Shown one piece after another: positions 1-5,888 of a stretch of 7,744 nt of DNA (positions are counted from its first letter, which is position 1; every line of letters starts with the position of its first letter). The translations under genes and the position numbers were made by a program. The DNA is from Clostridia bacterium. GTDB taxonomy: Bacteria; Bacillota; Clostridia; Oscillospirales; Acutalibacteraceae. The stretch is from NCBI GenBank assembly GCA_900767015.1, contig CAAFXQ010000320.1, positions 1 to 7,744 of the forward strand. Reading direction: 5' to 3'. The notes below the pieces were generated by a model. The model worked only from the letters and a program-made list of their open reading frames with translations. It made no database searches and had not been told where the DNA came from.

Positions 1-8
1 CTTTCTTT

Positions 9-24
9 GCAGACAGATGTCTGC
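9..24. other. Perfect 6-bp hairpin
   Basis: GCAGAC and GTCTGC pair perfectly around a 4-base loop. On the plus strand the hairpin is followed by a short TTTTA, so it could be a weak terminator of a gene to the left. On the minus strand it lies about 13 bases downstream of the predicted start of the leftward transcript from the promoter at 44-72, where it would be a 5' leader hairpin. The sequence does not decide between these. Confidence 0.35.
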
Positions 25-43
25 TAACAGTTTTAACAAAAGA

Positions 44-72
44 AGTATAACACACAAAAATGTCGTTTACAA
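44..72 (-). promoter_or_regulatory. Putative sigma-A promoter firing leftward out of the window
   Basis: Read on the minus strand, TTGTAA (67-72) and TATACT (44-49) are separated by exactly 17 bases. The -10 box is preceded by TGT, an extended -10 element. The predicted start is near position 37, so the transcript would leave the window almost at once and its gene is not visible. It lies downstream of the hydrolase stop, so it is not the hydrolase's own promoter. Confidence 0.5.
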
Positions 73-128
73 TCAAATTCTTTTATACCGTCTGCCAAAA
101 ATGGGCGGTCTCTTTTTGTTGAAAATGC

Positions 129-872
129 CTATTTCGTCAAAAATTCATACACCGCTTTGTTAAATTCGTCAGGATTGTTCCGGGCTATCATATGGTCGCC
201 CTCGATAAAGCAAAGGCGGCTGTTTTTGATCGAAGCGGCAATCTTTTCGGTGTGCTTTTGTTTGATGAGGTCTTTTGTCCCCGCAAGGACAAGCGTCGGA
301 ACGCTGATTTTTTTCAGCTCATCGGACGTAATATCCGGCTGACCGATCATCAGGGAAAGAATTTCCCGTTTTAAAAGCGCTTTCCGGCTTCTTTTTGCGG
401 GCAGAGTCAACAGCGCATGCGAGACGACAACGCCCGCCTGAAAAACACCGAGAACACCCTTGGTGTCAAGGTTTGCGCCGTTTATAATCAGCTTGTTGAT
501 TCTGTCCTGATGGCCGAGAGCGAAAAGCAAGGCGATATTTCCGCCGTCACTAAAGCCTAAAATGTTTGCCTTTTCAATCGAAAGCGTATTCATGAATTCA
601 AAAAGGTCGTCGGCGATTTGCTGTAAGGTCAGCTTACCCGTACCTCTTTCGCTTTTTCCGTGTCCCCGGCTATCAACGGCAATCACCCGGAAGAAACGGG
701 AGAAATATTCAATCTGATATTCGAAGTATTCCGAATTTTCGCCGTTTCCGTGAAGAAGAAGGAGCGGTTCGCCCTCTCCTTTTTCGATATAGGCTATTTT
801 CACCGAGCCAAGACGGCAAAACTGATAATCGTACTTCATGGCAGGCTTCTCTGTCTTTCCTGTTCCTCCCAT
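129..872 (-). CDS. Alpha/beta-fold hydrolase
   Basis: A 247-residue single-domain alpha/beta hydrolase, probably cytosolic since no signal peptide or membrane segment is seen. The full catalytic set is visible: an HGNG oxyanion-loop motif at residues 41-44, the DSRGHGKS strand-turn at 67-74, the nucleophile elbow G-F-S-D-G-G with Ser108, the acid Asp201 in AGTKD, and His227 in EGDH. Motif order and length fit the esterase/lactonase/C-C hydrolase superfamily; the substrate cannot be told from sequence. It is the second gene of an operon with the dehydrogenase upstream. Its ATG overlaps that gene's stop as TAATG, implying translational coupling. An alternative ATG at 839 (236 residues, beginning MKYDYQF) is nearer the conserved domain start, but neither ATG has a well-placed Shine-Dalgarno. 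The family is sure; the start and substrate are not. Confidence 0.9.
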   Translation of the reverse strand: MGGTGKTEKPAMKYDYQFCRLGSVKIAYIEKGEGEPLLLLHGNGENSEYFEYQIEYFSRFFRVIAVDSRGHGKSERGTGKLTLQQIADDLFEFMNTLSIEKANILGFSDGGNIALLFALGHQDRINKLIINGANLDTKGVLGVFQAGVVVSHALLTLPAKRSRKALLKREILSLMIGQPDITSDELKKISVPTLVLAGTKDLIKQKHTEKIAASIKNSRLCFIEGDHMIARNNPDEFNKAVYEFLTK

Positions 873-1645
873 TATGAACCGCTTGAAAAACCGCCGTCAA
901 CAATGATTGACGCACCGGTCACATACGCCGAAAGATCGGACGAAAGGAACAAGACCGAGCCGACGATATCCTCGGGCTTCGCCAGTCGTTTCATCGGAAT
1001 TCTCATATGCATATACGCCATCCAGCGTTCGTTTTGGAGGTTGTCGGCGATCAGCGGCGTTTCCACAAAGCCCGGACAGACGCAGTTGACCCGGATCCCG
1101 AACCGTGCCCACTCGCCGGCAAGAGACTTTGTCATCTGCAGAACGGCGCCCTTGCTTGCGCTGTAAGCGACGGCATTCGGCACGCCGATAAAGGCGCTGA
1201 GTGAACACATATTGACGATGTTTCCGCTCTTTTGCGGTACAAAAAATTCGGAAGCAATCTTTTGGGAAAGATAGAAATGGCTGTTGAGGTTCAGATTGAT
1301 GACCCGTTCCCAGCCCTCTTTTGTTTCGTTGAGCGAGCGGACGTTGGCTCCCGTTCCGGCGTTATTGACAAGAATATCAAGCCCGCCGAAAACGTCTTTC
1401 ACGGCGGCGATGATTTTATCGGTATCCTCGGACTTTGTGATATCGGCCGTTACAGCGATGATCTTCCTTTCGGGGAAGCTGTCCGACAGCTCGTTCTTCG
1501 CTTTTTCGTTTGCTTCGCCGTTAAAATCGGCAAGGCAGACATCACAGCCGTTTTCAAGAAAGCCTTTTGCCGTTTCAAGACCGATGCCGCCGGCGGCGCC
1601 CGTGATCAGAACTCTTTTTCCGCTTAAATCAAGTGTGTACTTCAT
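872..1645 (-). CDS. Short-chain dehydrogenase/reductase (SDR), NAD-type
   Basis: A 257-residue classical SDR oxidoreductase. Visible motifs are the dinucleotide-binding TGAAGGIG at residues 15-22, Asp40 at the end of the second strand (which in this family favours NAD(H) over NADP(H)), NNAG at 94-97, Asn119, Ser148, and Tyr161-x3-Lys165, so the catalytic tetrad is complete. PGFVETP (191-197) and the C-terminal VDGG are also typical. Such enzymes interconvert alcohols and ketones on sugars, polyols, steroids or acyl carriers; the substrate cannot be assigned. The start at 1645 is chosen because GGAGG (1654-1658) lies 8 bases upstream. The open frame continues to 1708 but runs through the predicted promoter, so upstream ATGs are unlikely. 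It is the first gene of the operon with the hydrolase, overlapping it by one base. Confidence 0.92.
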   Translation of the reverse strand: MKYTLDLSGKRVLITGAAGGIGLETAKGFLENGCDVCLADFNGEANEKAKNELSDSFPERKIIAVTADITKSEDTDKIIAAVKDVFGGLDILVNNAGTGANVRSLNETKEGWERVINLNLNSHFYLSQKIASEFFVPQKSGNIVNMCSLSAFIGVPNAVAYSASKGAVLQMTKSLAGEWARFGIRVNCVCPGFVETPLIADNLQNERWMAYMHMRIPMKRLAKPEDIVGSVLFLSSDLSAYVTGASIIVDGGFSSGS

Positions 1646-1653
1646 TTTTGATT

Positions 1654-1658
1654 CCTCC
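1654..1658 (-). promoter_or_regulatory. Ribosome binding site deciding the SDR start
   Basis: GGAGG on the minus strand, 8 bases before the ATG at 1645. It selects this ATG over the in-frame ATGs at 1666 and 1708, which lack a comparable site. The ATG at 1666 would also lie only a few bases from the predicted transcript 5' end. Confidence 0.8.
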
Positions 1659-1679
1659 GTATTCATTTTTACTGCCTTT

Positions 1680-1708
1680 ATTATACTAAACTGCGGCGCA
1701 AGAATCAA
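1680..1708 (-). promoter_or_regulatory. Sigma-A promoter of the SDR-hydrolase operon
   Basis: On the minus strand TTGATT (1703-1708) and a perfect TATAAT (1680-1685) are separated by exactly 17 bases. The predicted start is near 1673, giving a leader of about 28 bases that contains the GGAGG site. It sits immediately after the lysC terminator, which is consistent with an independent transcription unit. Confidence 0.8.
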
Positions 1709-1729
1709 GACGGGTTTTTCGAATCGGAT

Positions 1730-1814
1730 AAAAAAACACAGGGGCTGTCTTATTCAGCGCAGAGCAAATAAAGGCAACAATTCTTTTTTGCTTTGGCTGA
1801 ATACGACAACCCCC
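1730..1814 (-). terminator. Long-stem intrinsic terminator of hom-lysC
   Basis: The arms 1741-1758 (GGGGCTGTCTTATTCAGC on plus) and 1796-1814 pair with only two imperfections. A further inner 6-bp pairing joins AGCAAA at 1763-1768 with TTTGCT at 1787-1792. Read on the minus strand the stem is followed by TGTG and seven Ts (1730-1736). It begins 13 bases past the lysC stop. The stem is longer than a typical terminator, so it may be a repeat element used as one; no target-site duplication is seen at its ends. Confidence 0.75.
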
Positions 1815-1827
1815 GAAATGATTCCGC

Positions 1828-2295
1828 TTATCCGAAGAATGCCTTGTGAACGGCCTCGACCGCCTTGTCGGCAAGCTCCTTGTCAATCAGAACGGAAACC
1901 GTAATTTCGCTCGTCGAAATCATGCTGATGTTGATGCCGGCTTCATAAAGAGCGCCGAACATCTTTGAAGCCGTACCCGAATGCGACTGCATACCGGCGC
2001 CGACGATGGAAACCTTGGCGACCGTTGTGTCACAGGAAACCTTGGCTCCCTGGGGAGCGAACATATTCTCAAGAACCTCGACTGCGGTGTCTGCGTATTC
2101 TTTGGCACAGGTGAACGAGATATCCTTTGTGCCGTCTCTTCCGATTGACTGAAGAATAACGTCAATGTTGATCTTTTTGGAAGCAAGAACCGAGAACATC
2201 TTGAAAGCGTTTCCGGGAATATCTTTCATTCCGACAACGGAAATTCTTGCGACGTCCGTGTCCTTCGTAACTCCTCTGATTAACATTTTCTCCAT
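1828..2295 (-). CDS. lysC: Aspartokinase beta subunit from an in-frame internal start
   Basis: Met246 of the aspartokinase is preceded, at 8 bases, by AAGGAGG (2304-2310), a complete Shine-Dalgarno and the best ribosome site in this window. Initiation there would give a 155-residue protein made only of the two ACT regulatory domains. In Bacillus subtilis aspartokinase II the same arrangement yields alpha and beta subunits from one gene, with the beta start at about the same residue; this is known biology of the family. Separate synthesis here is inference. The site falls at the linker between kinase and ACT domains, as expected. A second Met (249) follows three codons later and could also be used. 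Confidence 0.72.
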   Translation of the reverse strand: MEKMLIRGVTKDTDVARISVVGMKDIPGNAFKMFSVLASKKINIDVILQSIGRDGTKDISFTCAKEYADTAVEVLENMFAPQGAKVSCDTTVAKVSIVGAGMQSHSGTASKMFGALYEAGINISMISTSEITVSVLIDKELADKAVEAVHKAFFG

Positions 2296-3030
2296 GTTTG
2301 CTACCTCCTTAACGATGGTTCCCGGCTCTCTTTCAAGACTGGAGAGAACCTCTAATTCGACATTGTATTTTTTCGCCATTTCAACCGAACGGTTGTTGAG
2401 TACCTGTGCGCCGAGCGTGGCAAGCTCGAGCATTTCGTCGTAGGTGATATCCTTAAGCTTCTTGGCATTCGGAATCTTCCTCGGGTCGGCGGTGAATACG
2501 CCGGTGACGTCGGTGAAGATCTGACAGCGGTCAGCGTGCAAAACGGCGGCAATCGCAACGGCGCTTGTGTCTGAGCCGCCTCTTCCGAGGGTCGTCAGGT
2601 CGTCCGATTTATTGATGCCCTGAAAACCGGCAACGACTACGATTTTTTTCTTGTCAAGCTCGCTTTGCAGTCTTTCGGTTTTGATCGACTCGATTCTTGC
2701 CGAGCCGTACGCACGGTTTGTGTTGAAACCTGCCTGCCAGCCGAGAAGCGACACAACCGGACAGCCGAGCTTTTCGATTGCCATCGCTAAAAGCGAAATC
2801 GAAACCTGCTCGCCGGCGGTAAGAAGCATATCCATTTCTCTTTTTGAGGCTTTCGGATTGATTTCCATCGCCTTTTCGATCAGGTCGTCCGTTGTATCTC
2901 CCTGTGCGGAAACAACCACAACGACATCGTTGCCCTCTTTATAGGTGTCCGTAACGATACGGGCCACGTTCATTACTCTTTCGGCGTTGGCAACAGAGGA
3001 GCCGCCGAATTTCTGTACAATCAATGACAT
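1828..3030 (-). CDS. lysC: Aspartokinase (aspartate kinase), lysine-type with ACT domains
   Basis: A 400-residue monofunctional aspartate kinase that phosphorylates aspartate with ATP, the first step toward lysine, threonine and methionine. The N-terminal amino acid kinase domain (about 1-240) begins with KFGGSSVA (7-14). It carries GRGGSDTSAVA at 149-159 and FTDVTGVFTADPR at 172-184. Two C-terminal ACT domains follow: one from about 260, including IPGNAFKMFSVLASKKINID, and one from about 338 with VGAGMQSHSGTASKMF. These are the usual sites of lysine or threonine feedback inhibition. Length matches Bacillus LysC. The start is fixed by GGAGG (3038-3042) 7 bases before the ATG. It lies 37 bases downstream of hom and is very probably cotranscribed. 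A strong internal start at 2295 predicts a separate beta subunit. Which end product inhibits it cannot be read reliably. Confidence 0.96.
   Translation of the reverse strand: MSLIVQKFGGSSVANAERVMNVARIVTDTYKEGNDVVVVVSAQGDTTDDLIEKAMEINPKASKREMDMLLTAGEQVSISLLAMAIEKLGCPVVSLLGWQAGFNTNRAYGSARIESIKTERLQSELDKKKIVVVAGFQGINKSDDLTTLGRGGSDTSAVAIAAVLHADRCQIFTDVTGVFTADPRKIPNAKKLKDITYDEMLELATLGAQVLNNRSVEMAKKYNVELEVLSSLEREPGTIVKEVANMEKMLIRGVTKDTDVARISVVGMKDIPGNAFKMFSVLASKKINIDVILQSIGRDGTKDISFTCAKEYADTAVEVLENMFAPQGAKVSCDTTVAKVSIVGAGMQSHSGTASKMFGALYEAGINISMISTSEITVSVLIDKELADKAVEAVHKAFFG
2304..2310 (-). promoter_or_regulatory. Internal Shine-Dalgarno inside lysC
   Basis: AAGGAGG on the minus strand, 8 bases before the in-frame ATG at 2293-2295. 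It encodes part of the Val-Lys-Glu-Val linker (residues 240-243). That sequence is not forced by the catalytic or ACT motifs, so its match to a consensus ribosome site is likely selected. Confidence 0.75.
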
Positions 3031-3037
3031 AGTCTAA

Positions 3038-3059
3038 CCTCCAAATCCGCCTTTGCGGA
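3038..3059 (-). promoter_or_regulatory. hom-lysC intercistronic hairpin and lysC ribosome site
   Basis: In the 37-base gap between hom and lysC, TCCGC (3046-3050) and GCGGA (3055-3059) form a perfect 5-bp stem with a 4-base loop. It ends three bases from the lysC GGAGG (3038-3042). It has no T-run, so it is not a terminator. It could tune lysC translation or mRNA stability, which is speculative; the ribosome site itself is clear. Confidence 0.5.
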
Positions 3060-3067
3060 CGGTAAAA

Positions 3068-4279
3068 TCAATAATCGGTAACTCGGATAACCGAGTCAGG
3101 CTTGACCGAAACGGTTTCAAGCGACTTCATAAGCTCTTTTTCGGTTCCGAGTCCGGTAATCACAAGCGTTTCGCCGTCGCTTTCGGTAAGTTCGGCAACA
3201 GGAAGAACGCTACGAAGCTCTTCTTCGATTCCCGTCTTGCTCAAGCGCAGGAAAAGAGCGGTTTCGGTATTTTCGTGTTCTTCGATGAAGTTTTCTTTCG
3301 GTGCGCCCCAGCCGAAGAATTTGCGCTTTTCGTTATTGGCGGCGCAGTCGATCACATCGCCGACAACCGCACTTGCCGTCGCAAGCTTACCGGCTCCCTT
3401 GCCGTACATGAGAATGTCGCCCGTCGCATCGCCCCGGACCAAGCAGGCATTAAAAACGCCGTTGACGGAGGCGAGAATGCTCTCGTTTTTGACAAGAGCC
3501 GGGGAGACCATAATCATGATCTTTCCGCTTTCGAGCATTTTGGTTCTTGCAATCAGCTTGATGACGTAGCCGAGCTTGCCTGCGTCCTCAACGTCTTTGA
3601 GCGTAATTTTCGAAATGCCTTCGGTATACACGCCGTCCGGATAAACGTGATGACCGAAAGCAAGCGACGCAAGGATGCAGATTTTACGGCAGGCGTCGTG
3701 ACCGTCAACATCGGCGGACGGATCCCGTTCGGCAAAGCCGTTCACCTGAGCAAGCTTCAAAGCGTCCTCAAAAGACATTTTGTCTACTATCATTTTATCT
3801 AAAATGAAGTTTGTGGTTCCGTTTAAAATACCGGCGATTTCGCTGATCCGGTTGCCGGCAAGACAGCGGCTTATCGGACGGATAATCGGAATACCGCCGC
3901 CGACGGACGCTTCAAAAAGGAAGTTTACGTTATTTTCTCTTGCGAGAGTGAGAAGCTCAAAACCTTTTTTGGCAACAAGCTCCTTATTGGACGTGACAAC
4001 GTGCTTGCCTTTTTTCAGGCAGGACGAAACAAAATCAAAAGCGGGATTGACGCCGCCCATGGTTTCCACCACGATATCAATGTCGCCGTCGTTGCATATG
4101 TCGTCAAAGCTTTTCGTCATCAAAGAGGAAAATTCGTTGTTTTCGAAATCTCTGATATCAAGAATGCGGCGCAATTTCAGTTCGATTCCGCTGTTTTCCA
4201 AGATGGCATCGGCGTTTTTGCTGATCACTTCGGCCACACCCGAGCCGACAACGCCGAAACCGAGAATTGCAACGTTCAT
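3068..4279 (-). CDS. hom: Homoserine dehydrogenase with C-terminal ACT domain
   Basis: A 403-residue enzyme reducing aspartate semialdehyde to homoserine with NAD(P)H, the branch toward threonine and methionine. The Rossmann domain opens with GFGVVGSG (7-14). TSNKE (96-100) carries conserved Lys99, and ASVGGGIP is at 124-131. The dehydrogenase signature includes Glu184, Asp195 and Lys199, spaced like yeast Glu208/Asp219/Lys223. Substrate-binding NGTTNFIL is at 153-160. Residues from about 335 on fit a C-terminal ACT domain, the usual site of threonine inhibition. The start at 4279 puts the nucleotide-binding motif at the expected distance; the frame stays open to 4351, but that stretch contains the probable -10 box and lacks homologous character. 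The ribosome site is weak (AAAGG, about 13 bases away). It is the first gene of the operon with lysC; thrB and thrC are not adjacent here. Confidence 0.95.
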   Translation of the reverse strand: MNVAILGFGVVGSGVAEVISKNADAILENSGIELKLRRILDIRDFENNEFSSLMTKSFDDICNDGDIDIVVETMGGVNPAFDFVSSCLKKGKHVVTSNKELVAKKGFELLTLARENNVNFLFEASVGGGIPIIRPISRCLAGNRISEIAGILNGTTNFILDKMIVDKMSFEDALKLAQVNGFAERDPSADVDGHDACRKICILASLAFGHHVYPDGVYTEGISKITLKDVEDAGKLGYVIKLIARTKMLESGKIMIMVSPALVKNESILASVNGVFNACLVRGDATGDILMYGKGAGKLATASAVVGDVIDCAANNEKRKFFGWGAPKENFIEEHENTETALFLRLSKTGIEEELRSVLPVAELTESDGETLVITGLGTEKELMKSLETVSVKPDSVIRVTDY

Positions 4280-4319
4280 ATATTTCACTTTGCCTTTCTT
4301 GTTATTTTGTAAGAGCAGA

Positions 4320-4325
4320 ATTATA
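4320..4325 (-). promoter_or_regulatory. Probable -10 box of the hom-lysC promoter
   Basis: A perfect TATAAT on the minus strand, 41 bases before the hom ATG. It implies a leader of about 33 bases. No good -35 box is found at 16-18 bases; the best match there is poor. The promoter may therefore need an activator or use another element, for example TAGGAT further upstream. The short leader leaves no room for a lysine riboswitch or T-box. Confidence 0.45.
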
Positions 4326-4381
4326 CTCCTGTTTTCCTTATATCCTACCACATTTCGACGATTTATAAAAGTGTTTCAGGC

Positions 4382-4393
4382 AAAAAATTTTTT
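4382..4393. promoter_or_regulatory. A6T6 tract in the divergent promoter region
   Basis: Six As followed by six Ts, a self-complementary tract expected to bend DNA or act as an UP-like element. It lies about 16 bases upstream of the -35 box of the rightward promoter and about 57 bases upstream of the hom -10 box, so it could influence either unit. The role is inferred. Confidence 0.35.
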
Positions 4394-4408
4394 ATTTTGT
4401 TAAATCCA

Positions 4409-4437
4409 TTGATTTTGCCCGACGATTGGGTTAATAT
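4409..4437 (+). promoter_or_regulatory. Promoter of the AI-2E family gene
   Basis: TTGATT (4409-4414) and TAATAT (4432-4437) are separated by 17 bases. The predicted start is near 4444, just ahead of the AAGGAG ribosome site at 4459-4464. The area is very AT-rich, so alternative -10 boxes (TATTAT at 4435-4440) are possible. Confidence 0.6.
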
Positions 4438-4472
4438 TATGTATATATCTATTAAAATAAGGAGTGTTCCCG

Positions 4473-5801
4473 ATGCAGGTTGTTGAAAAAAGACGGCAGA
4501 CGATCATTAACTTTGTCTATTTCGGAATCATTATTGCAGTCGCCGTTGTTTTGTTACGATACGCCGTCGGCATTTGTATGCCGTTTATTATCGCCTTTGT
4601 TTTTGCGGCCATTCTCCAAAAGCCGAAAAATTTTCTTGTGCGAAAAACACCGCTGAAAAAAGGGTTGGCGTCTGCTGTTTGCGTTCTTTTGGCGCTTGTG
4701 CTGATTGCTCTTATTTTTTCTCTCATCGGGGCAAGAGTTTTTGACGAAATCAAGGGCTTTATCGATTATCTTGTTCAGCAGTTCAAGGATCTCGAAACGC
4801 TTGTCGATAAAATACAGGGTTGGTTTTCGGGTGTCATCGCCTCCCTGCCCGAATTTCTTGAAAAATCGCTTGCCGAAAGCTCCGAAAAGTTTTTTACGAA
4901 GCTTCGCGAATTGATAAGCGGTGAAAGCGCCGAGCTTACACAGGAGATAACAAGCGGCATCGCCGGAAAGTTCAGTATGTCCTGGATTTCAACGCCGATC
5001 AACGGCGTTATTACCACGGCAAGACAGCTTCCGAATATCTTTGTTGCCGTTATCATAACGATTGTTTCCTGCTGCTTCTTTACAAGCGATTTTGACAAGG
5101 TGACGGGCTTCATCAAGCTTCAGTTCCCGGAGGCAAGACGCAAGGATCTTACAAGAGCAAAAGCGATTTTAAAAGATTCTCTCGGCAAGATGGGCAAGGC
5201 TTATCTTCTTATCATGTTCATTACCTTTGTTGAAATGAGCATCGGTCTTACGGTGCTTCGCCTTATCGGTGTATTCGAATCGAATTATATCGTCCTGATT
5301 GCCGCCGCAACGGCCATTATCGATATCGTACCGCTTTTAGGTACGGGAACAGTCATTTTCCCGTGGGCGCTTTACTGCCTTATCATGAAAGATTTCGGCA
5401 TGGCAGTCGGTCTGGTTGTAATCTATATTGTCATTTCCGTAATTCGTCAGGTTATTGAGCCGAAGCTTGTCGCAGGACAGCTCGGACTTTCGCCGATTGT
5501 CACGATCACGGCGATGTATCTCGGACTGAAGCTGTTCGGCTTTATCGGCATGTTTGCCCTGCCGCTTACGATAATCGTGCTCAAGCTTTTGAACGACGAA
5601 GGAATCGTCAATCTTTGGAAGACCAAAGAGAAGGAAGAAAAAAAGAAAGCTGCCGAAAACGCAAATAATGACGGAGAATCAAAAGAAGAAACGGTCTCTT
5701 CCGACACGGCTGCAGACGAAGCCGACAAAGACAGCGAGCCCGAAAAAGAAGATCGTAAAATGTTCTCTCTTTCCGATAAAATAAAAAGAAGCAAGAAATA
5801 A
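4473..5801 (+). CDS. AI-2E family transporter / YtvI-like integral membrane protein
   Basis: A 442-residue polytopic membrane protein of the AI-2E exporter / PerM family (formerly UPF0118). Hydrophobic segments lie at about 13-48, 66-88, 187-205, 244-298 (several), 304-325 and 343-374. This gives roughly eight helices with a large soluble loop at 90-185. The family-typical motifs IDIVPLLGTG (283-292) and RQVIEPKLVAGQ (325-336) are both present. Members have been linked to autoinducer-2 export, ion transport or, for Bacillus YtvI, sporulation; which applies is unknown. An unusual highly charged, low-complexity tail (about 383-442, rich in Lys, Glu, Asp, Ala and Ser) follows the last helix and ends in a basic stretch. 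ATG 4473 is chosen because AAGGAG at 4459-4464 lies 8 bases upstream. A GTG at 4464 sits within that site and is rejected. Single-gene unit, divergent from hom. Confidence 0.9.
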   Translation: MQVVEKRRQTIINFVYFGIIIAVAVVLLRYAVGICMPFIIAFVFAAILQKPKNFLVRKTPLKKGLASAVCVLLALVLIALIFSLIGARVFDEIKGFIDYLVQQFKDLETLVDKIQGWFSGVIASLPEFLEKSLAESSEKFFTKLRELISGESAELTQEITSGIAGKFSMSWISTPINGVITTARQLPNIFVAVIITIVSCCFFTSDFDKVTGFIKLQFPEARRKDLTRAKAILKDSLGKMGKAYLLIMFITFVEMSIGLTVLRLIGVFESNYIVLIAAATAIIDIVPLLGTGTVIFPWALYCLIMKDFGMAVGLVVIYIVISVIRQVIEPKLVAGQLGLSPIVTITAMYLGLKLFGFIGMFALPLTIIVLKLLNDEGIVNLWKTKEKEEKKKAAENANNDGESKEETVSSDTAADEADKDSEPEKEDRKMFSLSDKIKRSKK

Positions 5802-5837
5802 CCCCAGCAAATGACCCTCTCAATTATCTCTCATATC

Positions 5838-5873
5838 AAAAAAATGCGCCCTGAACGGACGCATTTTATTTTT
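5838..5873. terminator. Bidirectional intrinsic terminator between convergent genes
   Basis: AAAATGCG (5841-5848) and CGCATTTT (5860-5867) pair perfectly. After one mismatch, two more C-G pairs enclose a 5-base loop. On the plus strand the stem runs into TTTTATTTTT; on the minus strand it runs into seven Ts (5838-5844). It therefore serves both the AI-2E gene (stop at 5801) and the DUF1846 gene (stop at 5889). Confidence 0.88.
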
Positions 5874-5888
5874 GCCGTGTGAACAGTC

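Noticed and set aside
87..120. Possible terminator ACCG...CGGT followed by CTCTTTTTG downstream of the hydrolase
   Set aside because: The stem is broken by a large internal loop, and the T-run is on the wrong side for the minus-strand operon.
837..872. GGTGKT, a P-loop-like string at the N-terminus of the hydrolase
   Set aside because: It lies in the extra N-terminal residues before the conserved domain, probably reflects reading through the coupling region, and has no nucleotide-binding fold around it.
1646..1708. N-terminal extension of the SDR to 1708 or 1666
   Set aside because: The segment contains the -10 and -35 boxes, and the good ribosome site points to 1645.
1741..1814. A recent MITE insertion
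   Set aside because: The inverted repeat is clear, but the bases flanking it (ACACA and GAAAT) show no target-site duplication; it was kept as a terminator with the mobile origin only as a question.
3053..3802. Long open frame antisense to hom (249 codons)
   Set aside because: No ribosome site, no recognisable protein, and fully opposite a clearly conserved enzyme; it is a by-product of that gene's codon use. The same holds for the antisense frames at 660-1166 and 1284-1904.
4280..4460. Lysine riboswitch or T-box ahead of hom
   Set aside because: The region is too short and AT-rich, with no conserved riboswitch or T-box elements.
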